Part shown: positions 45,540 to 54,653 of the stretch, one piece after another
Position numbering within the stretch: the first letter of the stretch is position 1
Layout of the letters: the number at the start of each line of letters is the position of its first letter
DNA from: CAVPGP01 sp963704025
Lineage (GTDB): Bacteria; Actinomycetota; Thermoleophilia; Gaiellales; Gaiellaceae
Length of the DNA stretch: 64,000 bases
NCBI GenBank assembly: GCA_963704025.1
Contig: CAVPGP010000001.1
Coordinates: 1 to 64,000 of the forward strand
Direction of reading: 5' to 3'
Notes under the pieces: model-generated
Told to the model about the DNA's origin: nothing
Databases searched by the model: none
Seen by the model: only the letters and a program-made list of their open reading frames with translations
Translations under genes and position numbers: made by a program

Positions 45540-47029
45540 AACGACTCGTACTTGCAATCTGCGTCCTCGCAGGAGCCATCGCCGGGCCCGCCTCGGCGGC
45601 GGATCTCTGTGTCGGCTCCGGAGCGGGCTGCTTCGCGACGCTCGGGGCCGCCGTCGGCGCGGCGCACGACGGGGACACCATTCGCCTCGGCAAGGGAACG
45701 TTCGCCGGCGGCGTCACGATCGACAAGAGCGTCGCGCTCGTCGGCACCGGCGCGCACTCGACGACGATCGCGGGGGGCGGGCCTGTCCTGACGATCTTCG
45801 ACGGGGCCGCGCCCGACCAGCTCACCGTCTCGATCCGGGGCTTGACGATCACCGGCGGCGTCAACGACTCGCAGCCGGGCGCCGAGGTGACGTTCGGCGG
45901 CGGGATCTGGATTCCGACCTCGCAGCTGCCCGTGCCGCCGTTCAACGGGACGGGAGCGACGGTGTCGATCGACGACAGCGTGATCACCGGCAACACCGTC
46001 CTGTCGCATGCGGTGATTCCCGGCGACTTCTGCGGCAGCCCGCTGCCCTGCGGCTTCAACACCGGCGGCGGGATCGACAACGGCGGCGTCCTGACCGTGA
46101 CGAACAGCCGGATCACGAACAACACGGCGGGCTCCAGCCCGGCCCTCCCCTCGCTCGCCAGCGGCGTCAACTCCGGCGGGATCTTCAGCCGCTTCGCCGC
46201 GACGCTCGTCGTGAAGCGGAGCGTCGTGAGCGGAAACCGCGCGGTGGCGTCGCCGCCGAACGGACAGGGCGCGCAGTCGGGAGGGATCGGGAGCGACGGC
46301 GCGCTCACGATCGAGGACAGCGTCGTCAGCGACAACAGCGCCGAGCTCACGGGATCGTTCCCGGCGGACGGCGAGCCGGTGGCGCTCGCAGGCGGAATCC
46401 ATGTCAGCGAGTGCTGCGGGGTGAGCCACACGGCCACGATCCGGAACACGCTCGTGCACGGCAATCGCGCGGTCGCGGACATCGGCGGCGAGGCCCTCTC
46501 GGTCGCCTTCGCCGGCGGTGTGCTCGCCGAGGCGCCGCTGCTCCTCGAGAAGACCCTCGTCACCGACAATCTCGTCCGCGCGACATCGGTGGGCGGCGAT
46601 GCGGCCGCCGACGGCGGCGGCATCGAGGTCGACAGCGCGGTCACGATCCGCGACAGTTTGTTCGCGCACAACGCGGTGGTCGTGGAGGCGAAGGGTGCAG
46701 CGCTGGCGCAAGGCGGCGGGATCGCCAACGCGGGCGATCTGACCGTCGAGCGGACGCTCGTCCTGAACAACCGCGTCAGCGCGCGGGGAGCCGGCGGCCT
46801 GCTGCCGTTCGGCGAGCCGTCGGCCGCGGTCGGCGGCGGGATCTGGAACGGGACCTTCGGCGGTCCGCCGCCGACGCTCATGCTGACGAACGTCGGCGTG
46901 CTCGGCAACAGCGCCGACGCACCGGCGGGCTTCGTCGTCCGGGGCGGCGGGCTGTACACGGCGTTCCCGGTGACGGTGACGCGAACGGCGATCGCAGGCA
47001 ACCGGCCGGACCAGTGCTTCGGCTGCTGA
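45536..47029 (+). CDS. Secreted right-handed beta-helix protein
   Basis: A 497-residue exported protein. Signal peptide MKRLVLAICVLAGAIAGPASAA, then an N-terminal region like pectate-lyase-type domains (ATLGAAVGAAHDGDTIRLGKG) and parallel beta-helix coils with repeated GGGI/GGI and SxVxxNxA units. It is presumably a surface or extracellular carbohydrate-binding or -degrading protein. No catalytic residues assigned. Co-transcribed with the DUF4242 gene (ATGA overlap) and divergent from the BTAD regulator, which may control it. Confidence 0.78.
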   Translation: MKRLVLAICVLAGAIAGPASAADLCVGSGAGCFATLGAAVGAAHDGDTIRLGKGTFAGGVTIDKSVALVGTGAHSTTIAGGGPVLTIFDGAAPDQLTVSIRGLTITGGVNDSQPGAEVTFGGGIWIPTSQLPVPPFNGTGATVSIDDSVITGNTVLSHAVIPGDFCGSPLPCGFNTGGGIDNGGVLTVTNSRITNNTAGSSPALPSLASGVNSGGIFSRFAATLVVKRSVVSGNRAVASPPNGQGAQSGGIGSDGALTIEDSVVSDNSAELTGSFPADGEPVALAGGIHVSECCGVSHTATIRNTLVHGNRAVADIGGEALSVAFAGGVLAEAPLLLEKTLVTDNLVRATSVGGDAAADGGGIEVDSAVTIRDSLFAHNAVVVEAKGAALAQGGGIANAGDLTVERTLVLNNRVSARGAGGLLPFGEPSAAVGGGIWNGTFGGPPPTLMLTNVGVLGNSADAPAGFVVRGGGLYTAFPVTVTRTAIAGNRPDQCFGC

Positions 47030-47133
47030 GAGGAGACGGCGTGCTCAGCTCCTGAGCACGCCGAGCTGCGAGCCGGTGGCGGGGCCTTTGGCGCCGCCAC
47101 CGGCGAGCGAACCCATGCGTTCGAGCATCGAAG

Positions 47134-47222
47134 CGGAGAGGGCGGGATTTGAACCCGCGATGCACCTTTCGGCACATACGCGATTTCCAGTCGCGCTCCT
47201 TAGGCCACTCGGACACCTCTCC
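47134..47222 (-). tRNA. tRNA-Ser (GGA)
   Basis: An 89-nt class II tRNA on the minus strand: acceptor GGAGAGG paired with CCTCTCC, a long variable arm and anticodon loop CTGGAAA giving anticodon GGA. T-loop TTCAAAT. No encoded CCA. Confidence 0.93.
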
Positions 47223-47250
47223 GGGCGGGCACAGGGTACCCCGCTCGTGA

Positions 47251-48429
47251 TCAGGCAGTCGAGCGCTCGCCCGCGGATACCGTCGGCAGGGCCGGGCGCC
47301 ACAGGAGGATCGCGATCAACGCGGCGCCGTTGAGCGCGGCGAGGGCGATCATCGCCGGCCACTCGGAGGAGAAGGCCCCCGCGGTCAGCGCCCCGATCAG
47401 CGCGGCGCCGGCCCAGAGCAGCGATCCGATCGCGAGATTGAGCGACTGGTCGATCCGCTCGCGCTCGACGACTGTCGCCATCAGCACCCCCGTCGGCACG
47501 TTGCCGACGGAGTTCGCCGTCAGCAGCACGAGGACCACCAGCACCGCAACCGCGGTCGATTGCAGCAGCGGCAGCACGAGCGCGGCGACAACCATCGCCG
47601 CGAGCGCCACGACGACGAGCGAGCGCAGCCGGCCGCGGTCGACGACGCGACCCGCGGAGGGGGTCGTGATCACGGCCAGGACGGCTGCGGTGGTGAAGAC
47701 GACGCCGAGCTGCGCCGCCGAGAGGCCCCGGTCCGAGAGCACGAGGGGGGCCAGCGTCGAAACGAGCAGGAAGCCGAACGCGAGCACCGCCTGCAGCCCG
47801 ATCGCCCCCGCGCCCATCCGAGTCCGGAACGCGCGCACGACTCGTCCGAACGAGGCGGGGTCGGTGAAGACGTAGCGCGGCGCGAACTCGAGGTAGAGGC
47901 TCACGAGGATCAGCAGCCCGGCGGGAACGACCAACACCCAGCGCGTCGTCTCGGCTGCGAGTGCCCCGAGCTGCGGCCCGACGATGCCGCCCAGCGCGGC
48001 CCCCGCCCAGAGGATGCCGATCGTCCGCCCGCGCCGGCCCGGCTCGGCGACGTTGATCGCCCAGGCGAACGCGGCCTGCCAGAGGAAGGCGCCGCCGAGC
48101 CCGATCCCGAACCGGCCGACGACGAGCCACCACCCGTCGAGCGCGGCAAAGATGGTCGTGCCGGCCGCGAAGACGAGCGCACCGCTGATCGCGGCGACGT
48201 GCATGCCGTAGCGCCGGGCGACGACCACCATGGGCAGGGCGCCTACGAGGCTGCCGATCGGGTGTCCGCTGACGATGAACGACGCGAACATGTTGGAGCG
48301 CCCCTCGGAGAGGCTCGGGAGGAGCGGGAAGACGGCCCCGAAGAGGCTGCTCATCAGAAAGAGCAGCACACATGCGCAGGCGAGCAGCAGCGGCGCGTCC
48401 CTCAGACGTCTGCGGATTCTGTGTCTCAC
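47251..48429 (-). CDS. MFS transporter
   Basis: A 392-residue major facilitator with twelve helices. The first-half loop is GHPIGSLVGALPMVVVARRYGMH and the second half has TPSAGRVVDRGRLRSL, the conserved cytoplasmic loop. Most like sugar or drug efflux MFS; substrate unknown. It lies between two tRNA-Ser genes. Confidence 0.82.
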   Translation of the reverse strand: MRHRIRRRLRDAPLLLACACVLLFLMSSLFGAVFPLLPSLSEGRSNMFASFIVSGHPIGSLVGALPMVVVARRYGMHVAAISGALVFAAGTTIFAALDGWWLVVGRFGIGLGGAFLWQAAFAWAINVAEPGRRGRTIGILWAGAALGGIVGPQLGALAAETTRWVLVVPAGLLILVSLYLEFAPRYVFTDPASFGRVVRAFRTRMGAGAIGLQAVLAFGFLLVSTLAPLVLSDRGLSAAQLGVVFTTAAVLAVITTPSAGRVVDRGRLRSLVVVALAAMVVAALVLPLLQSTAVAVLVVLVLLTANSVGNVPTGVLMATVVERERIDQSLNLAIGSLLWAGAALIGALTAGAFSSEWPAMIALAALNGAALIAILLWRPALPTVSAGERSTA

Positions 48430-48489
48430 GCGATCGGCGAAGTGTGCAGAGAGCTCATGGGGGAAACGCGCGCGCTTCCCCCATGTCAG

Positions 48490-48578
48490 CGGAGGGGGAG
48501 GGATTTGAACCCTCGATCCGCCTAACGACGGATAACGGTTTTCGAGACCGCCGCATTCGACCGCTCTGCCACCCCTCC
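48490..48578 (-). tRNA. tRNA-Ser (CGA)
   Basis: An 89-nt class II tRNA, acceptor GGAGGGG with CCCCTCC, anticodon loop CTCGAAA (anticodon CGA), long variable arm, T-loop TTCAAAT. No encoded CCA. Confidence 0.92.
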
Positions 48579-48721
48579 GGCCGCAACAGGGTAGCCGAGC
48601 CCCGCGCCGCGGGATTCAATCCCGCGGCGCCCGCAACCGCCCCGCCGAAGAAGAGAGGGAGGTCCCGGAACCGCAAGGTTCCGAGCAAGCCCGTCGCCGG
48701 ACGAGTCCGGCGACGGCGCAG

Positions 48722-48813
48722 CGGAGAAGGAGGGATTCGAACCCTCGAGGCAGGGATTAACCCCACCTAACGCCTTAGCAGGGCGCCGCCTTCAGCCACT
48801 CGGCCACTTCTCC
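48722..48813 (-). tRNA. tRNA-Ser (GCT)
   Basis: A 92-nt class II tRNA, acceptor GGAGAAG with CTTCTCC, anticodon loop CTGCTAA (anticodon GCT), long variable arm, T-loop TTCGAAT. Third serine tRNA within 1.7 kb. Confidence 0.93.
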
Positions 48814-48951
48814 GTGAGGGGGCATGGTATCGCAGCCTCCGGACCTGTCCGGAGACGCGGAAGATCACCCTTCGGGGGCATGCCTGCAGGCGTTGCGCCG
48901 AACAGAGTGCTGATTGCCGGCTCCCCCCGATCATCCCCCCGGCATCTGCGG

Positions 48952-48974
48952 CGCCCGTCTTCCCCGGACGGGCG
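48952..48974. terminator. Possible terminator hairpin
   Basis: Eight-base stem CGCCCGTC/GACGGGCG with a seven-base loop, 20 bases beyond the stop of the 91-residue membrane protein gene (minus). No T-tract, so only a weak call. Confidence 0.4.
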
Positions 48975-48993
48975 TCTTGCATTTGGGGAGTCT

Positions 48994-49269
48994 CTAGGAG
49001 CTCTCGGTCTGCGCGGGCGGCGGCGTGTGCTCGTCCGTGCCCGACTCCGACTCGACCCCGAAGACCTCGACCGCGGTCAGCATGGCGACGAAGAGGACGA
49101 TGGTGACGATCACGAAGGCGGGCAGGCCGCGGCCGGGGAAGTTCGGATTCCGGCGCGGGAGGACGAACGAGCAGACGAGCGAGTACGAGATCACGACGAG
49201 GCCCGTCAGCCCGAGCCCGATCTTGTTGCCGGTCGAGAGCCCGGCGATCACCACGGCAGCTCCGGTCAC
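48994..49269 (-). CDS. Small two-helix membrane protein
   Basis: A 91-residue protein with two helices (IGLGLTGLVVISYSLVCSFVL and LPAFVIVTIVLFVAMLTAV, split by PRRNPNFPGRG) and a charged, Thr/Pro-rich tail. Family unknown; such proteins are often encoded near cytochrome genes but none is present here. GTG start. Confidence 0.65.
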   Translation of the reverse strand: MTGAAVVIAGLSTGNKIGLGLTGLVVISYSLVCSFVLPRRNPNFPGRGLPAFVIVTIVLFVAMLTAVEVFGVESESGTDEHTPPPAQTESS

Positions 49270-49301
49270 CGGGCTGAACCTACCACGGCTCTCCTTCTAG
49301 C

Positions 49302-50036
49302 TCAGGAGAGAGCCGTCTCGCCCGGCCGCGGCTCGTCCACGCCCGACTCGGGCGTCCCGACGACGCCGACCGAGCCCGGCCGGAGGTAGAGCAGGTCGTA
49401 GAGCAGCGCTGCAACCGTGGCGCCCGCGACCGGGCCGACGAGCCACACCCAGAAGTCGCCCCAGGTGTTGTGGACGAGCATCGGCCCGATCGCTCGGGCG
49501 GGGTTCATCGCCGCGCCCGTCAGCGCGCCGCCCATGAGGATGTCCGCCGTGATCGTCAGGCCGATCGCGAGGCCGGCGATCGACTTGAACGTGCCGCGCG
49601 GGTCGACGGCGGTCGCGAAGACCACCCAGACGAGGAAGAACGTCAGCACCGCCTCGATCACGAGCCCTTGTCCCGAGCTGACCTGCTGGCCGAGCTGCGG
49701 CGCGCCGAGCTTGATCGTGTCGACCGCGCCGGTCGGGAGCACCCACCAGAGCAGGAGCGAGGCGACGATCGCTGCGCCGAATTGCGCGATCCAGTAGAGG
49801 ACCGCGAGGAACGGGTCGATCCGCCGCGTGGCGAGGAAGCCGAAGGTGATCGCGGGATTGAAGTGGCCGCCCGAGATGTGACCGACCGCGGACACCATCA
49901 CCGCGATCGTGAGGCCGTGCGCGAGCCCGATGTCCGAGAGCGTGCGCGCGTAGGCCAGCGAGCCGGCGCCGATGAAGATCAGGGCGAACGTGCCGATGAA
50001 CTCGGCGATCGCACGCTGGATGTAGCCCACGTGCAT
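49302..50036 (-). CDS. Aquaporin/MIP family channel
   Basis: A 244-residue major intrinsic protein with six helices and the two pore half-helices: the first as HFNPAITFG and the second as AAMNPARAIGP. Residues around them are of AqpZ rather than glycerol-facilitator style, but selectivity is not certain. It would carry water or small neutral solutes. ATG start. C-terminal tail of 20 residues is cytoplasmic. Confidence 0.85.
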   Translation of the reverse strand: MHVGYIQRAIAEFIGTFALIFIGAGSLAYARTLSDIGLAHGLTIAVMVSAVGHISGGHFNPAITFGFLATRRIDPFLAVLYWIAQFGAAIVASLLLWWVLPTGAVDTIKLGAPQLGQQVSSGQGLVIEAVLTFFLVWVVFATAVDPRGTFKSIAGLAIGLTITADILMGGALTGAAMNPARAIGPMLVHNTWGDFWVWLVGPVAGATVAALLYDLLYLRPGSVGVVGTPESGVDEPRPGETALS

Positions 50037-50110
50037 CCCCCGGGACGGTAGGGGCGCTGTCGGACGGAGCTATCCGGGGCTTCCCATCCAGGCCGTCCGG
50101 CCGAGATGTT

Positions 50111-50599
50111 CTAGGACAGCAGGAACGCCGTCGTGCCCGGTGCGACCTGCCGTGCCCGGCCGTCGACCGTCACGACCACGTTGCCCGCCGCGCCGAGCTC
50201 GAGCCAGACCTTCCGGGCCGAGACCGTCATCTGCGAGCCCTCGCGCAGCACGTCGGCGTAGAGCACCTTGCCCTGCGGGCTCCCGGCCCTCGCCGACACC
50301 CAGCAGTCCCCGCGCACCGCGCGGACGACGACGCGGGTGGTCTGGCCGCGGCGCGTCGACGCGGCCGCAACGGCGGAGGTCCGCTCCTCCGTCGCGGGCG
50401 CCGCCTCCCGCCGCGTCGTCGACGCGGGCGTCGTCGAGGCCGGCGCCGTCGCTCCCGGAGGGCTCGGTGGGGCCGGCACCGGCGGCTCCTTCACGAACAC
50501 CCCGGCGAGCACGAGGCCGAGCAGCACGACCGCCAGCACGTCGAGGACCACGAACACCCAGAAGAAGAGAGCCCCGGTGCGGACGCGAGTCGTGCGCAT
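50111..50599 (-). CDS. Membrane-anchored DUF4115-like protein
   Basis: A 162-residue protein with an N-terminal helix (LFFWVFVVLDVLAVVLLGLVLAG), a Pro/Ala/Thr-rich linker and a C-terminal beta domain (DCWVSARAG, REGSQMTVSARKVWLELGAAGNVVVTVDG) like the C-terminal domain of RodZ-type proteins. The linker and domain are extracytoplasmic. RodZ itself has an N-terminal HTH, absent here. ATG 50599 chosen at the start of the helix region. Confidence 0.72.
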   Translation of the reverse strand: MRTTRVRTGALFFWVFVVLDVLAVVLLGLVLAGVFVKEPPVPAPPSPPGATAPASTTPASTTRREAAPATEERTSAVAAASTRRGQTTRVVVRAVRGDCWVSARAGSPQGKVLYADVLREGSQMTVSARKVWLELGAAGNVVVTVDGRARQVAPGTTAFLLS

Positions 50600-50667
50600 G
50601 AACGCAGTTTTCGGGCGGAAGGCTGCGTTTCCTCGCACGCCGACCCGCGAGAAGCCAGAATCTCCCC

Positions 50668-52233
50668 ATGGCCGTCGTGCGACCGCAGTCGAACCAGGCT
50701 CCGCCGCTCGAGGGGTGGAATCTCTTCACCGAGAACCGCCCCCTCGTGGAAGCGCTGGGCCGGGAGGGCGGGGCCGAGTGGGCAGCCCGTGCCGGCGAAC
50801 TGGGCGCCGAACTCGGCGGAGAGCCGCTCGACTGGGGCCGGCTCGCAAACGAGCACCCTCCCCGCCTGCGCACGCACGACCGCTTCGGCGAGCGGATCGA
50901 CGAGGTGGAGTTCCATCCGTCCTGGGACGCGCTGCTCGAGCTCGGCGTCGGCTACGGGCTCCACGCCCTCCCCTGGCGCGACGGCGGCTCGCACGCCGCC
51001 CGCGCCGCGATGTTCATGCTGCTCGCCGAGGTCGAGGCCGGCGTCGGCTGCCCGCTCTCGATGACCTACGCGGCCGTGCCGGCGCTCCGTGCGGAGCCGG
51101 AGCTCTCGGCCGAGTGGGAGCCGAGGCTCACCTCGCTCGTCTACGACCCGGAGCTCCGTCCGCCCGAGCTGAAGCTGGGGGCGCTCTGCGGCATGGCGAT
51201 GACGGAGCGCCAGGGCGGGTCCGACGTGCGCGCGAACGAGACCGAGGCGCGTGCTCTCGGCGGCGGCGAGTTCGAGCTCCACGGCCACAAGTGGTTCTGC
51301 TCGGCGCCGATGTGCGATGCCTTCCTCATGCTCGCGCAGGCGGCCGGGGGGCTCTCCTGCTTTCTCGTCCCGCGAATCCTTTCCGACGGGCAACGCAACC
51401 GGATCCGGATCGACCGGCTGAAGGACAAGCTCGGCAACCGCTCCAACGCGTCGGCCGAGCTCCAGCTCGAGGGCGCCTGGGCGCGACTCGTCGGCGAGGA
51501 GGGGCGTGGTGTCGCGACGATCATCGAGATGGTCGTCCACACGCGGCTCGACTGCGTGCTGGGGTCTGCGGGCCTCATGCGCCGCGCCGTCTCCGAGGCG
51601 ACCCACCACGCCGCACACCGCTCGGCGTTCGGCGCGCTGCTCTCCGAGCAGCCGCTGATGCGAAACGTGCTCGCCGACCTCTGCGTCGAGTCCGAGGCGG
51701 CGACGCTGACGGCGATGCGCCTCGCGAGGGCATTCGACGAGGGCGACCGCGAGTTCCGGCGCCTCGCGACCGCGGTGGCGAAGTACTGGGTCTGCAAGGT
51801 GACGCCGGCCGTCGTCGCCGAGGCGCTCGAGTGCCACGGCGGCAACGGCTTCGTCGAGGAGTCGGTGCTGCCGCGCCTCTATCGCGAGAGCCCGCTCAAC
51901 TCGATCTGGGAAGGATCGGCCAACGTGCAGGCACTGGACGTCCTGCGCGCCATGCGGCGCGAGCCGGAGTCGGTCGAGGCCTTCCTCGCGGAGCTCGAGC
52001 CGGTCGACCGCGCGCGTGTCGAGCGCGCGCTCGCCGTCGCCTCGGAAGAAGGCGCCCGCCGGCTGGTCGAGGCGATGGCGGTCGCGCTGCAGGGGACCCT
52101 GCTCGAGCGCCACGCCGACCCGGCGGTCGCCGAGGCCTTCCGCGCCCGGGACGGCGCCCGCGCCTTCGGAACGCTCCCCGAGGGGCTCGACCTGGAGCGG
52201 ATCCTGGAGCGCCACCGCCCGCGGCTCGCGTAG
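50668..52233 (+). CDS. aidB: Acyl-CoA dehydrogenase, AidB-like
   Basis: A 521-residue flavoprotein of the AidB branch of acyl-CoA dehydrogenases. FAD-binding blocks are visible: GMAMTERQGGSDVRAN, HKWFCSAPMCD, EALECHGGNGFVEES and SIWEGSANVQALDVLR. The family length (about 540) fits. E. coli AidB is part of the adaptive response to alkylation and binds DNA; whether this protein does so is unknown. Followed five bases later by a response-regulator gene. Confidence 0.85.
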   Translation: MAVVRPQSNQAPPLEGWNLFTENRPLVEALGREGGAEWAARAGELGAELGGEPLDWGRLANEHPPRLRTHDRFGERIDEVEFHPSWDALLELGVGYGLHALPWRDGGSHAARAAMFMLLAEVEAGVGCPLSMTYAAVPALRAEPELSAEWEPRLTSLVYDPELRPPELKLGALCGMAMTERQGGSDVRANETEARALGGGEFELHGHKWFCSAPMCDAFLMLAQAAGGLSCFLVPRILSDGQRNRIRIDRLKDKLGNRSNASAELQLEGAWARLVGEEGRGVATIIEMVVHTRLDCVLGSAGLMRRAVSEATHHAAHRSAFGALLSEQPLMRNVLADLCVESEAATLTAMRLARAFDEGDREFRRLATAVAKYWVCKVTPAVVAEALECHGGNGFVEESVLPRLYRESPLNSIWEGSANVQALDVLRAMRREPESVEAFLAELEPVDRARVERALAVASEEGARRLVEAMAVALQGTLLERHADPAVAEAFRARDGARAFGTLPEGLDLERILERHRPRLA

Positions 52234-52238
52234 CCACC

Positions 52239-52607
52239 ATGCCGCCGCCGCTCGTGCTCGTCGTCGACGACGACCCCTCCGTCCGGGGTCTCGTCGTCTC
52301 GTTGCTCCGGGCGGAGCGCTTCGAGGTGATCGCCGCCGAGCGCTCCCAGGACGCGCTCGCGCCGGCGTCGCAGCTCGAGCGGCCGCTGGACCTGCTCGTC
52401 TCCGACGTCAACCTCCCTGGCGTCGACGGGCGCCGGCTCGCGGTCGAGATCTCCGTGCTCCATCCGGAGGCGAAGGTGATCTACATGTCGGGCGTCGCGC
52501 GCTCGTCGCTCGACGAGCTTGGCGTCGTGGGCGGCGGCGACTTCCTCGAGAAGCCGTTCGAGCTGAACGACTTCGTCGCCCGTGTCCGCCGCACGCTCGG
52601 CCGCTGA
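52239..52607 (+). CDS. Single-domain response regulator (receiver)
   Basis: A 122-residue CheY-like receiver domain. The acidic cluster is at VVDDDPS (residues 9-12), the phospho-acceptor Asp56 in LLVSDVNLPG and the conserved Lys105 in FLEKPF. No output domain, so it probably acts by protein-protein interaction or in a phosphorelay. Directly follows aidB with a five-base gap. Confidence 0.87.
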   Translation: MPPPLVLVVDDDPSVRGLVVSLLRAERFEVIAAERSQDALAPASQLERPLDLLVSDVNLPGVDGRRLAVEISVLHPEAKVIYMSGVARSSLDELGVVGGGDFLEKPFELNDFVARVRRTLGR

Positions 52608-52704
52608 CGAGCAGGGACGCCTTACGAGAACTTTACGTGGCTCAACGCAAGAGCTGACGTTCGTCCGGCTTCATCTACCTGGAAGTCCCCACCAGGAGGA
52701 TTCA

Positions 52705-53445
52705 ATGCGCAAAGTGATGCTGTTCGCCGTAGGGCTCGTCGCACTCGCTACGGCGGGAATCGCCGTCGCCCACGGCATCGAAGGCGGCGCCAAGAGCGCC
52801 AAGGCCGTCGCGGGTACCTTCTCGGCGACGACCGCCTCGAAGACGTCGACCCGGTCGTGTACGACGACCGAGGGCAAGACGATCGAGGTCTCGCAGGGCC
52901 GCTGGACCGGGACCGCCACCGGCGATCCTGACCTCACCGGGCCGATCACGATCGAGGCCAAGAGCACGATCAACACGACGGACGGCGTCGGCGTCGTCGA
53001 GGGCGCGCTGCGCATCGACGTCGCGAGCGGACGCGACACGCGGGCGGCGTTCTCCACCGTCTACGACCACGGCAAGGTCGCCGGGCTCGCAGCCGGAAGG
53101 GCGCACGACCCCTCGGCACGCCTGCTCGGGAACCTGTCGGCCGACTTCGCGACGGCGACCGGCTTCGCGAACGCCAAGATCGGCGGCGGCACCGCCGGCG
53201 GCTCGGCCCTCGAGCTGGGCCCGTCGCGCTGCGCACCGTCGAAGCCGTCGAAGGAGAAGAGCGAGGCACGCGGCACCGTGACCGCGGTCTCCCCGACCTC
53301 GATCACTGTCGCGGGCCTCACCTGCGCCGTCCCTCCGGATCTCGCCTCGAAGGTCGGCGAGCTGAAGGTGAACGACCGGGCAGAGATCCACTGCCAGCTG
53401 GTCAGCGGCACGAACACGCTGCAGAGGGTCTCGAAGAAGCACTAG
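52705..53445 (+). CDS. Secreted protein of unknown function, Thr/Ser/Gly rich
   Basis: A 246-residue exported protein with signal peptide MRKVMLFAVGLVALATAGIAVA. The mature part is Thr/Lys/Gly rich with a basic linker (SKPSKEKSEARG) followed by an OB-like segment (GTVTAVSPTSITVAGLTC). AGGAGG ribosome site seven bases upstream. No family recognised. A double hairpin terminator follows. Confidence 0.72.
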   Translation: MRKVMLFAVGLVALATAGIAVAHGIEGGAKSAKAVAGTFSATTASKTSTRSCTTTEGKTIEVSQGRWTGTATGDPDLTGPITIEAKSTINTTDGVGVVEGALRIDVASGRDTRAAFSTVYDHGKVAGLAAGRAHDPSARLLGNLSADFATATGFANAKIGGGTAGGSALELGPSRCAPSKPSKEKSEARGTVTAVSPTSITVAGLTCAVPPDLASKVGELKVNDRAEIHCQLVSGTNTLQRVSKKH

Positions 53446-53493
53446 CGCGCTGCACAACAGGGGCGCCGTCGGGGCACCCCTGCGGCGGTGGAC

Positions 53494-53526
53494 GGGAAGG
53501 GCGCCGGATCGGCGCCCTTCCCCTTT
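53494..53526 (+). terminator. Strong Rho-independent terminator
   Basis: Thirteen-base perfect stem (GGGAAGGGCGCCG with its complement) and three-base loop, followed by CTTTG. Located 49 bases after the stop of the secreted protein gene and before the tRNA-Val gene. Confidence 0.82.
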
Positions 53527-53551
53527 GCGGCGCTATCCTTGTCGCTCTCCC

Positions 53552-53623
53552 GGGCGCATAGCTCAGCGGGAGAGCGCTCGCTTCACACGCGAGAGGTCCC
53601 TGGTTCGATCCCAGGTGCGCCCA
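53552..53623 (+). tRNA. tRNA-Val (CAC)
   Basis: A 72-nt tRNA with acceptor GGGCGCA paired with TGCGCCC, D-arm AGCTCAGCGGGAGAGC, anticodon loop TTCACAC (anticodon CAC) and T-loop TTCGATC. No encoded CCA. Its 3' end borders the accessory island. Confidence 0.93.
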
Positions 53624-53626
53624 TCT

Positions 53627-53671
53627 CGCCGGAAAGTCCGGCGCCTTCGGCGCCAGGACGACTTTCCGGCG
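53627..53671 (+). terminator. Terminator hairpin after tRNA-Val
   Basis: Twelve-base stem CGCCGGAAAGTC/GACTTTCCGGCG with an inner secondary hairpin GGCGCC..GGCGCC in the loop. Ends the tRNA transcript three bases downstream of the mature 3' end. Confidence 0.75.
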
Positions 53672-53792
53672 GCCAGCATTTCTATCGGCTGGCTCCCCGG
53701 GCGGCTGTGAGCCGCGCCCGCCATGTCGGTCGCGGCGACGAGTGTTCGATCGCAAGACCTGACCCCGTTCAACTGCTGTTCCTACGGCCGGC

Positions 53793-54239
53793 CTAGGACA
53801 CGTGGGCCTTGCGCACCATGGCGGCCGTCCATCGGTTCGTACCTTGGGCTGGGGGGACACCCTTGCTGTTAAGGGCCTCGGCGATCTCGGCGAGGGACTT
53901 GCCTTTCGCGAGCAGCGTCCGGATCTGCGTCCGCCATCCATAGTCCCGGTTGTTGCACCAGATGTGGGACAGTCGAACGTTCTCGGGGACGAGCTGCCCG
54001 CCGACCGACTTAAGGATCGGGTAGTGGTCGGGCGAGGGCGCCCACTTGGTGCGCGGCGTCGTGACCGGATCGAACGCGCCGCGCCCCTTGTGGTGGTAGC
54101 ACTGCGGCATCTCGCACTTCAGGGCGAGGAGCTGGCCGCGCTCGGCCATCTGCACGAGGACACCCTTCACACCGAGCGCGCGGAGCTGGTCCGCGACCGA
54201 GCTATCCGCGCCGCCGCCGCCAGCTGCTGCCTTCGCCAT
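53793..54239 (-). CDS. HNH-like zinc protein with C-terminal helix-turn-helix
   Basis: A 148-residue protein. The middle part has metal-ligand-rich sequence LKCEMPQCYHHKGRG, then DHYPILKSVGG and NVRLSHIWCNNRDYGWR, laid out like an HNH nuclease-type zinc finger (C-x4-C, H-H, later His/Asn and C-N). The last 40 residues (KSLAEIAEALNSKGVPP, then WTAAMVRKAHVS) look like the recombinase/resolvase-associated helix-turn-helix. Neither full HNH activity nor DNA target can be confirmed. Located 170 bases from tRNA-Val, at the edge of the accessory island. Confidence 0.6.
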   Translation of the reverse strand: MAKAAAGGGGADSSVADQLRALGVKGVLVQMAERGQLLALKCEMPQCYHHKGRGAFDPVTTPRTKWAPSPDHYPILKSVGGQLVPENVRLSHIWCNNRDYGWRTQIRTLLAKGKSLAEIAEALNSKGVPPAQGTNRWTAAMVRKAHVS

Positions 54240-54653
54240 CGAGTCACCCTTCCTCGTGTTGGACTCACCGTGAAGAGCGAAGTATCGCGTCGCCGGGAGT
54301 GACGGCGCGAATCACGCCGCTGGGTGCAAACGATGCTGATCTCGTCGTCCATCCTGTCACTCGATCGCCAGCAGTTCAGCTGCGATGACGCGGTTTGCGC
54401 AACGCCAAGTTCCGCCCACTCCCTCGCTTGCGCCGAGTGCGCGCGGGCGAGCGGCCTCTACGCTCGCGGCTGGCGCGCGGGTACGGGTCGACGTAGCGAA
54501 TGAGGACGATGAGCCGGCGCTCGCGTTCTACTGCCCGGAATGGCGAGCGTGAGTTTGGCTGGTGGATCTAGCCGCGCCTGGGTTGAGCGCGGTCCCTGAT
54601 CCTGAGGATCCCCTGCTCCTAAGCGGGCTTGGCGATTCGGTTGGCGAAACGCA
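54240..54653. other. Non-coding stretch in the accessory island
   Basis: About 410 bases with no supported gene. Open frames here are short and have no ribosome site. A CGAATGAGGACGATGAG patch has no clear meaning. Confidence 0.5.

Noticed and set aside
48814..48990. Possible signal recognition particle RNA next to tRNA-Ser
   Set aside because: The CCGGACAGGTCCGG stretch forms only a simple hairpin; the conserved SRP loop sequence is missing.
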